A DNA stretch of 64,000 nucleotides from Lachnospiraceae bacterium (lineage in GTDB: Bacteria > Bacillota > Clostridia > Lachnospirales > Lachnospiraceae): contig JAFUKH010000017.1 in the NCBI GenBank assembly GCA_017467845.1, positions 20,870-84,869 of the forward strand, given 5' to 3'. The notes below the pieces were generated by a model. The model was given only the letters and a program-made list of their open reading frames with translations. It ran no database searches and had not been told where the DNA came from. The translations under genes were made by a program, and so were the position numbers. Shown in pieces: positions 8,148 to 14,551 of the stretch (position 1 is its first letter; each line of letters begins with the position of its first letter).

Positions 8148-9446
8148 ATGCTGAAATTTATGAAGAGGTTGTCACCGGCAAGAATAATTGCGCTGGGATT
8201 TGCCTCTGTGATTTTACTGGGCTCAGTACTGCTGATGCTTCCGTGCAGTGTGAAGGATGGTGTCAGCTTAAAGTACATAGATTCCTTATATACTTCCACC
8301 AGTGCAGTCTGCGTAACGGGACTCATTGCGGTGGATGCGGGAGATACGTTTACGCCCTTGGGGCAGCTTTTTCTGGCAATGCTGATTCAGATAGGTGGTC
8401 TGGGAGTGACCGCAGTGGGAGCAGGTATCATTCTACTTGTTGGAAGAAAAGTAGACTTAAAGGGACGTAATGTGGTGCAGGAGGCAATGAATCTGGCTTC
8501 CGGCAAGGGGATTATCATCTTTGTAAAAAACATTTTTATGACCACTCTTGTGTTTGAAGGAATTGGAGCCCTGCTGAGCTTCTTGGTATTCGTGCAGGAT
8601 TACCCCATACAGAAGGCGATTGGTATCAGCCTTTTTCATTCGGTTGCGGCATTCAATAACTCAGGCTTTGATATCCTGGGGAATCTACAAAATCTGATTC
8701 CTTATCAGGATGATGTAGTACTAAATTTGGTAACCTGTGGACTGATTTTCTTTGGCGGTATCGGCTTTTTGGTCATTCGGGAGGTGCCGGAAAAAAGATT
8801 TCGCTGGAGGAAATACTCCATGCATACCAAAGTGGTACTTACTATGAGTGTAATTTTAATTGTGGCAGGAACGATACTGATAAAGCTTACAGAGAATATC
8901 AGCTGGCTGGGAGCATTCTTCACAAGCATATCTGCACGAACGGCAGGCTTTTCTACATTTCCGCTGGGGGAGTTTTCCACAGCAGGTCTTCTGATAGTGA
9001 CAGCATTGATGTTTATCGGTGCATCTCCGGGATCTACCGGTGGCGGTATAAAGACCAGCACCTTCTTTGCACTATTGCAGGGAATAAAGTCTGCGGCAAC
9101 CGGAAGGTCGGAAAAAGCATTTCGCTATGCCATGCCGAGAGAGGCTTTCCGAAAGGCGGCGGTGATCGCCCTGCTGGCAGCAGGTGTGGTTTTCGTGGGG
9201 ACCTTCGTGATGACGCTTATGGAGCCCCAGCTCCCACTGGAGGATATATTATTTGAAGTGACCAGTGCCTTCGGTACGGTGGGCCTTTCTACGGGAATCA
9301 CCACCGGCTTGGGAACCGACAGTAAGCTTTTGTCCATATTGATTATGTATATCGGAAGACTGGGACCGTTGACTGTGGCATCTCTTTGGTATTTTTCCAG
9401 AGGAGAACGGGTGAAATTCCCGGATGGCAATATCGCCATTGGATAG
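8148..9446 (+). CDS. ktrB: KtrB/TrkH-family potassium transporter, membrane subunit
   Basis: 432 residues from the ATG at 8148; an AAGGGAGTGAAGAGG tract lies just before it, and the longer open frame starts with non-membrane residues. The four pore-loop signatures of the family are visible in order: SAVCVTGL, AAFNNSGF, SARTAGF and SAFGTVGLS. These form the K+ selectivity filter between eight M1-P-M2 membrane segments. The length fits KtrB rather than the longer TrkH. The regulatory subunit gene follows after 11 bp, so the two make one Na+- or proton-linked K+ uptake system in the membrane. Confidence 0.93.
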   Translation: MLKFMKRLSPARIIALGFASVILLGSVLLMLPCSVKDGVSLKYIDSLYTSTSAVCVTGLIAVDAGDTFTPLGQLFLAMLIQIGGLGVTAVGAGIILLVGRKVDLKGRNVVQEAMNLASGKGIIIFVKNIFMTTLVFEGIGALLSFLVFVQDYPIQKAIGISLFHSVAAFNNSGFDILGNLQNLIPYQDDVVLNLVTCGLIFFGGIGFLVIREVPEKRFRWRKYSMHTKVVLTMSVILIVAGTILIKLTENISWLGAFFTSISARTAGFSTFPLGEFSTAGLLIVTALMFIGASPGSTGGGIKTSTFFALLQGIKSAATGRSEKAFRYAMPREAFRKAAVIALLAAGVVFVGTFVMTLMEPQLPLEDILFEVTSAFGTVGLSTGITTGLGTDSKLLSILIMYIGRLGPLTVASLWYFSRGERVKFPDGNIAIG

Positions 9447-9457
9447 AGAGGAATGAA

Positions 9458-10135
9458 ATGTTTAAAAAGAGTAATGTAGATGATCTGACGTATGGTATTG
9501 TGGGGCTTGGAAGGTTTGGCTACGCTCTTGCCATGGAGCTTGCCCAGGCAGATGCAGATTTAATTGTGCTGGATGAGAATGAAGAGAAGATTCGTGAGCT
9601 TCGGGAAATGACGGAGAATGCTTTTGTGGTGAAAAACCTGGATAAAAAGACCCTGTGCGAAACCGGAATCCAGAATTGTGATGTGGCGGTAGTGTGTATC
9701 GGAGAACATATGGATACCTCTATTTTGACCGTGCTAAATCTGGTTTCTATGAATATCCCTAAAGTAATTGCCAAGGCCACCAGCGCGGAGCATGGAATTA
9801 TTTTGGAGAAGCTGGGAGCAGAGGTGGTCTATCCGGAAAGAGATATGGCTGTACGCCTTGCCAATCGTTTAGAGGCAGCGAGAGTTCTGGATTTTGTACA
9901 GCTTAGTGAGAAGATTAATGTATCGAAGATGCAAATTCCTCAGAAGCTGGAAGGAAAAACAGTTGTAGAACTGAATCTTCGCTCCAAGTTCGGGCTGAAT
10001 ATTATTGCGATTGAAAACAGCGGAACAGTAACAGAGATTATCAGTCCGGCGTACACTTTCCGAAAGAATGATATTTTATATTTGGTGGGAAGCAAAGAGG
10101 GACTGTTTAAGTTTAACCAGTGGATAGAAAAATAG
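9458..10135 (+). CDS. ktrA: KtrA/TrkA-family regulatory subunit (RCK domain)
   Basis: 225 residues from the ATG at 9458, preceded by AGAGAGG; the open frame extends upstream inside ktrB but that part is not family-like. Residues 12-135 form the RCK_N Rossmann domain with the nucleotide motif GLGRFG and the acidic LDEN at the end of strand two. Residues about 145-225 are the TrkA_C domain. KtrA binds ATP/ADP (and c-di-AMP through TrkA_C in several Firmicutes) and gates KtrB. Its place directly behind ktrB settles the partner. Confidence 0.93.
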   Translation: MFKKSNVDDLTYGIVGLGRFGYALAMELAQADADLIVLDENEEKIRELREMTENAFVVKNLDKKTLCETGIQNCDVAVVCIGEHMDTSILTVLNLVSMNIPKVIAKATSAEHGIILEKLGAEVVYPERDMAVRLANRLEAARVLDFVQLSEKINVSKMQIPQKLEGKTVVELNLRSKFGLNIIAIENSGTVTEIISPAYTFRKNDILYLVGSKEGLFKFNQWIEK

Positions 10136-10147
10136 AATAAAAAGTTG

Positions 10148-10178
10148 TTGACTCTTACGTTACGTCATGGTTTAGCAT
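10148..10178 (+). promoter_or_regulatory. MerR-type promoter/operator of the TipAS regulator gene
   Basis: TTGACT (10148-10153) and TAGCAT (10173-10178) are separated by 19 bp, the overlong spacer typical of MerR-controlled promoters. The spacer holds the dyad ACGTTACGT. The arrangement predicts autoregulation by the gene product directly downstream. Confidence 0.6.
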
Positions 10179-10203
10179 ATACTTACACGAGGAGGTCAGC
10201 AAT

Positions 10204-10713
10204 ATGAGAACAGTGAATGAAGTAAGTAAATTGACAGGAGTGAGCATACGCACCTTGCATTATTACGATGAAATCGGGCTGCTGCAGCCCACAGAGGTAA
10301 CCGATGCAGGCTACCGGTTGTATGACGATACAGCACTGGAGAGACTGCAGCATATCATGCTGTATCGGGAGCTGGAATTTCCGCTAAAAGATATTAGGGA
10401 TATTGTGAACGGTTCCAATTTTGACCGAAACAGAGCATTAGAGCAGCAGATTCAGCTACTGACACTGAAGAAGGAGCATATTGAAAATCTGATAACCTTT
10501 GCTCGTGGAATACAGGGAATAGGAGTGAAGAATATGGATTTTTCAGCATTTGATGCAAAGAAGATGGATGAGTATGCAGCACAGGCGAAAGCAACCTGGG
10601 GCAAGACAGATACGTATAAGGAGTATGAGCAGAAGACGGCAGATTTGACAGAGGAGGAAAAGAAGCAGCTTGGCGATAGGCTGATGGTTCTGTTTACGGA
10701 ATTGGCCGGATGA
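10204..10713 (+). CDS. MerR-family regulator with partial TipAS domain (frameshifted gene, 5' part)
   Basis: 169 residues. N-terminal MerR helix-turn-helix and wing (VNEVSKLTGVSIRTLHYYDE, GYRLYD), a dimerisation coiled coil to about residue 100, then the first part of a TipAS drug-binding domain (ATWGKTDTYKEYEQK). The frame stops at a TGA (10711-10713) in the middle of TipAS. The missing part continues at once in another frame. TipAS-type MerR proteins sense antimicrobial peptides or drugs and activate their own and efflux genes. The truncated product would bind DNA but lack most of its ligand pocket. Confidence 0.8.
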   Translation: MRTVNEVSKLTGVSIRTLHYYDEIGLLQPTEVTDAGYRLYDDTALERLQHIMLYRELEFPLKDIRDIVNGSNFDRNRALEQQIQLLTLKKEHIENLITFARGIQGIGVKNMDFSAFDAKKMDEYAAQAKATWGKTDTYKEYEQKTADLTEEEKKQLGDRLMVLFTELAG

Positions 10714-10934
10714 TGGATAAGGAACCGGGAGATGAGGCAGTGCAGAAGCAGGTTGAGAAATTGCAGAATTATATTACGGACAATTTCTATACCTGTACAT
10801 ACAAGATCCTTGCTTATCTTGGTAAAATGTATGCCGGTGGGGGCAGCATGACGGAGAACGTTGATAAAGCCGGAGGAAAGGGTACGGCGGAGTTTGTGGA
10901 GAAAGCGATTGAGATTTACTGCACCGGAAAATAA
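10710..10934 (+). CDS. C-terminal part of the TipAS domain, displaced by a frameshift
   Basis: 74 codons starting at an ATG that overlaps the upstream stop (ATGATGG). The sequence carries the rest of TipAS (MMDKEPGDEAVQKQ, NYITDNFYTCTYKIL, AEFVEKAIEIYC). Summed with the upstream part it gives about 243 residues, the normal length of a MerR-TipAS protein. One missing base near 10710 would join them. No ribosome binding site is obvious, so this is most likely the tail of a broken gene rather than an independent gene, although translational coupling through the overlap is possible. Confidence 0.6.
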   Translation: MMDKEPGDEAVQKQVEKLQNYITDNFYTCTYKILAYLGKMYAGGGSMTENVDKAGGKGTAEFVEKAIEIYCTGK

Positions 10935-11009
10935 TTTTGTTTCGCCTCTTTTGTGATATACTACTTTGTGGTAAATTAGTATAGGATAAAAGAAGAGGTG
11001 AAATGGTTC

Positions 11010-11987
11010 ATGCAACGAATCAACAATGATATTAAAAGCGGACAATTTAAGCCGGTGTATTTGCTTTTTGGAGAAGAGCGATACTTGCGCAGGCAGTACA
11101 GGGATAAGCTGAAAAATGCCCTGTGCTCACCGGATGACAATATGAACAATCATTTCTACGATGGGAAGGGGATTTCTGTAGGAGAGATTATCGATTTAGC
11201 GGAGACTATGCCTTTTCTGGCTGAGAGAAGAGTGATTTTTATTGATAATAGTGGACTTTTCAAGTCCGGTGGTGAGCAGCTGGCAGAGTATCTGGGTGGT
11301 CAGAACGATACCACAGTATTTGTATTTACAGAGTCCGAGGTGGATAAGCGAAGTAAGCTTTTTAAGGCAGCATCCGCAAATGGCTGTGTAGTGGACTTTG
11401 CGGTACAGGATGAGAATACCTTAAAGCGCTGGGTTGCGGGAATGCTGGGCAGAGAAGGTAAGAAGATTACTGAGAATAGCGTGCAGTTTTTCTTAACCAA
11501 GACAGGCACAGATATGGAGAATATCCATATGGAGCTGGAGAAGCTAATCTGCTATTGTATGGACAAAGAAGTAGTGGAAGCCGGGGATATCGAAGCTATC
11601 TGTACTACCAAGGTGTCCAACCACATCTTCGACATGGTAGATGCGGTGGCGGACAAGAGGACCAGTCAGGCTCTTTCCCTTTACTATGATTTGATCACCT
11701 TGAAGGAGCCTCCCATGCGTATTCTGTTCCTAATTGCCAGACATTGTAACATCCTGTTACAGATTAAACAGATGAAGAACAAGGGATATGCGGCCAAGGA
11801 CATGGCATCTACTATAGGAGTACCGCCCTTTGCGGTAAATAAATATCTGGGACAGGCCCAGAAGTTTAAAACGGAGATTCTTCGTAGTGCAGTAGAGAAA
11901 TGCGTGGAAGCGGAAGAGGCGGTGAAGACCGGTCGAATGAACGACGTTATGAGCGTGGAATTATTATTACTTAGCGTATTTTCTTGA
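11010..11987 (+). CDS. holA: DNA polymerase III delta subunit
   Basis: 325 residues from the ATG at 11010 with GAAGAGGTG nine bases before it; a GTG at 10998 overlaps that site. The protein starts with the AAA+-like domain (FKPVYLLFGEERYLRRQY) in which the Walker motif is degenerate as usual for delta, followed by LPFLAERRV-type (MPFLAERRVIFI) and the helical collar domain with KEPPMRILFLIARHCNILLQIK. Delta opens the beta clamp during clamp loading. In many Firmicutes rpsT lies next to it; here a non-coding region follows instead. Confidence 0.93.
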   Translation: MQRINNDIKSGQFKPVYLLFGEERYLRRQYRDKLKNALCSPDDNMNNHFYDGKGISVGEIIDLAETMPFLAERRVIFIDNSGLFKSGGEQLAEYLGGQNDTTVFVFTESEVDKRSKLFKAASANGCVVDFAVQDENTLKRWVAGMLGREGKKITENSVQFFLTKTGTDMENIHMELEKLICYCMDKEVVEAGDIEAICTTKVSNHIFDMVDAVADKRTSQALSLYYDLITLKEPPMRILFLIARHCNILLQIKQMKNKGYAAKDMASTIGVPPFAVNKYLGQAQKFKTEILRSAVEKCVEAEEAVKTGRMNDVMSVELLLLSVFS

Positions 11988-12007
11988 AAGGAAGGCGGTT
12001 ACAAAAT

Positions 12008-12370
12008 GTGAGCGATAGGAAGGAGAATGTTGTGCGGGGAATACCTCCCCTACGAGCTGTTCACCTGTGTGGAGATACTTGTATCTCCCACAGTGTGTAC
12101 AGCTCTTTCTTTGTGTCGAAGACGTGTCCCGACATGAACGGTCACGCAGACCGTCACTTTGGAAATTTCTACGCACTTTCTCTAAGCTTACAAATACAGA
12201 GACAAAATCCCAAACATGAGCCGGCTATAAAGTTCTTCCATGGGAATCCGCCTAATATGCGGACTGATAGCAGAGTGTCTAACCTTGGAAAAACACAACA
12301 AATCAAGGAACGCAATGGTAGCTTTGTGAAATTACAGCATTTTTGAACAGTCTCGGCCTTTTTTTATGTA
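12008..12370 (+). ncRNA. Unidentified structured RNA region downstream of holA
   Basis: The 476 bp between holA and the sigma gene hold no convincing protein. A 184-nt core (12008-12191) is closed by long-range pairing: GTGAGC (12008-12013) with GCTTAC (12186-12191) and GTGCG (12032-12036) with CGCAC (12172-12176). Inside are a GGGGA/TCCCC hairpin (12036-12050), a long arm GAGCTGT...ACAGCTC (12054-12105) tipped by GGAGATAC-TT-GTATCTCC, and hairpins at 12114-12134 and 12138-12154. A second part has CCGC/GCGG and CCTTG/CAAGG stems and ends in a T7 run at about 12360. The size is 6S-like but I cannot identify a family; tmRNA, RNase P and SRP signatures are absent. Confidence 0.45.
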
Positions 12371-12387
12371 AAAAAATAAAATGTTGC

Positions 12388-12415
12388 TGTAACCAATGGT
12401 GGGGGAAATGTATCT
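12388..12415 (+). promoter_or_regulatory. ECF-type promoter candidate before the sigma factor gene
   Basis: TGTAAC (12388-12393) and GTATCT (12410-12415) with a 16-bp spacer resemble the AAC-type -35 and short -10 boxes of ECF sigma factors. This would make the sigma gene self-activating. Inference from pattern only. Confidence 0.4.
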
Positions 12416-12463
12416 AATTAGTGTAAGACAAAACCCATGGGAAATTACAAGGAGGAATAAAGC

Positions 12464-12925
12464 GTGACAAATGAAGAGTTTGTGCGTCTGGTGTCGGATG
12501 CGGAGAGGAGTTTGTACCGGGTGGCAAAATCCATCCTAAGGAATGATGAGGATTGTGCGGATGCTATCCAAAGTGCGATTTTGAACGCATTTGATAAGCT
12601 TGATACATTAAAGCAAAAGAAATATTTTACTACCTGGCTGACCAGGATATTGATAAATGAGTGCTATCAAATTATTCGCAGCCGCAGGGAGCAGGTGTCC
12701 TACGAGGACTATATGGAGAAGCAGGAAAGTCCCCAAGAGAATGGTGAAGTATATGAGGCAGTGATGGAGCTAGAGGAGATATATCGCATGCCGGTGGTAC
12801 TGTATTATATCGAGGGATATTCTGTAAAAGAAGTGGCATCCATTTTAGAAATCAGTGTCAGTAATGTAAAGGTGAGATTGTCCAGAGCAAGGAATATGCT
12901 GAGGGACATTCTGAAAGGAGTGTAA
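12464..12925 (+). CDS. ECF-subfamily RNA polymerase sigma factor
   Basis: 153 residues, GTG start with AAGGAGG eight bases upstream. Sigma-70 region 2 (LYRVAKSILRNDEDCADAIQ, FTTWLTRILINECYQIIR) and region 4 (YYIEGYSVKEVASIL, SVSNVKVRLSRARNML) are joined by a short linker, the layout of ECF (group IV) sigma factors. It redirects RNA polymerase to a small envelope- or stress-type regulon. The gene overlaps by spacing only (2 bp) with a membrane protein that has the position and topology of its anti-sigma factor. Confidence 0.93.
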   Translation: MTNEEFVRLVSDAERSLYRVAKSILRNDEDCADAIQSAILNAFDKLDTLKQKKYFTTWLTRILINECYQIIRSRREQVSYEDYMEKQESPQENGEVYEAVMELEEIYRMPVVLYYIEGYSVKEVASILEISVSNVKVRLSRARNMLRDILKGV

Positions 12926-12927
12926 TC

Positions 12928-14436
12928 ATGGGAAATAAAAGAATAGAAGATACGAATTGGGAACAGGAATTTCCGCAGGTACCGGAGTGCGTGCATGATG
13001 CTGTGGAAAGCGCATGTCGGGAGATTTTACAGAAAGAGAGTAAAAAGGTGAGAAGAATGTCTAAAAAGGGCATATTGCTTTTGGCAGCCTGCCTGACACT
13101 TTTCTCCGGCATGACTGTACTTGCGGCAACCAGTCTGTGGCAGCAGCGTATGGAGGCTATGAATCAGGAGGAGATAGAGGCATATTTCTTAAGTATTGCT
13201 GAGAGCGGTGCTCCGGCATTCCGTTATAGTCGCCCCATGAATGCAGAAGAAAGTGATTTATTCGGGCAGCTTACCGTAGCTTATGAAGAAGGGGGGATCT
13301 TCCCGGAGAGCTGTGTGACAATTCTCTCTATAGATGAGGAATATAGAGGAAAGGGTGTAGGTTATGATATTATCAGCGGAACCTTTTTCTTACCGGAGGA
13401 GCTTAGCGAGGAAGAGCTTTTGCAGATTATTGATTTCTATCATAAGGCAGACTATGCTGTGCAGAAGGTGGCAGCTCAGGTAGAGACCGAGGCAACCGAG
13501 ATGCCTCAGCAGGAAGAAGCAGTGGAGGAAATTGTGGAAGCTGTTGAAGTTGTGAAAGAACCGGTAGTTATGCAGGACTTTGAAGCTTTGAATGAGGCGG
13601 TAGAGTACTATCAGTTTATGGTGCCTTCGGAAGAGTTTGCACTGAAAATTGCAACGGGTACGGAGTATCTGTATATTGGTAAAAAGCAGGAAATCCTGCG
13701 TCTGCCACTGGGTGAGGAAACTGCCGAAAGCATCTATACATTACCGGAGAATCAGTTTTTATTTGCCCTGGATGCAGACAAGGAGAACAATATCTATGTG
13801 TCCATTCGTGAATATCTTCCGGAGACGGATACGAACATCAACAAAGTGGTAAAGCTAAATGCAGAGGGAGAGCTTCTAACAGAGTATGATGTAAAAGATG
13901 CAGTTCTCAGTGCGGAGAGAAATCTGGATATTGCCATGGCGGTAAAGATGCTGGCCGGTGAGGATGGAAGATTGTATGTGAAGTCCATGTGGGAAGTAGG
14001 TCTTTTGCTTTATGTATTCGATGAAAACGGAGCGTTTCTGGAGACTATTGTAGACGATAATGTGGTAATGCATCCTTCGGGAAGCATGTGCTTTGGCGAG
14101 GATGGGCTGCTGTATGCGCTGGGGCAGGACGTGATTGCCAAGGTAGATACTGAGAGTAAGACAGTGGTAGCGACTTATGATTATGTAGCACCGGAGATGG
14201 TGGCGGCAGTGGATTTACTCTATCCTATGGATGAGGACACTTTCTACATGCTGAGCTACGACGGAATCTTTGTAACGACCCTTGGAGAGGGTACCAGCAA
14301 GCAGATTGTGGCACCCTATGAAAGTGATGTATTCGCGGAGGGCTGCAGGCGCTACGCGGTGTCCAAGGATATGATGGTTACCGTAAATTTCATGCAACCG
14401 GATTTGAAGGTGACGTATCTGCGAATAAAAGAGTAA
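12928..14436 (+). CDS. Anti-sigma-like single-pass membrane protein with C-terminal propeller-like domain
   Basis: 502 residues. About 45 cytoplasmic residues, one membrane helix (KGILLLAACLTLFSGMTVLAA, shown in part: residues about 48-67), then a long outside region. An acidic Glu/Val-rich linker (about 180-215) leads to repeated blade-like segments with DADKENNIYVSIRE, LAGEDGRLYVKS and FGEDGLLYALG, suggesting a beta-propeller sensor. The N-terminal part is short, with no ZAS Cys/His signature, so the anti-sigma role rests on its position 2 bp after an ECF sigma gene and the topology. It may sense an envelope signal and release the sigma factor. Confidence 0.7.
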   Translation: MGNKRIEDTNWEQEFPQVPECVHDAVESACREILQKESKKVRRMSKKGILLLAACLTLFSGMTVLAATSLWQQRMEAMNQEEIEAYFLSIAESGAPAFRYSRPMNAEESDLFGQLTVAYEEGGIFPESCVTILSIDEEYRGKGVGYDIISGTFFLPEELSEEELLQIIDFYHKADYAVQKVAAQVETEATEMPQQEEAVEEIVEAVEVVKEPVVMQDFEALNEAVEYYQFMVPSEEFALKIATGTEYLYIGKKQEILRLPLGEETAESIYTLPENQFLFALDADKENNIYVSIREYLPETDTNINKVVKLNAEGELLTEYDVKDAVLSAERNLDIAMAVKMLAGEDGRLYVKSMWEVGLLLYVFDENGAFLETIVDDNVVMHPSGSMCFGEDGLLYALGQDVIAKVDTESKTVVATYDYVAPEMVAAVDLLYPMDEDTFYMLSYDGIFVTTLGEGTSKQIVAPYESDVFAEGCRRYAVSKDMMVTVNFMQPDLKVTYLRIKE

Positions 14437-14551
14437 TTTCATACCATAATTTCAGGGAAATAGTACAAAAGCACTAAGGTTTTGCCTTCAAGAAGCCGAT
14501 TATATCTTTGTGTGGTCTATTATTGGCTATCGATTTGGAGGTGTGTTGTGC

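Noticed and set aside
11984-12346. 120-codon open frame after holA
   Set aside because: Composition is not protein-like, no ribosome binding site, and the DNA is full of paired stems; treated as RNA.
12008-12370. tmRNA, RNase P RNA or SRP RNA
   Set aside because: No T-arm sequence or tag ORF, no GAGGAAAGTC-type RNase P core, no SRP apical loop.
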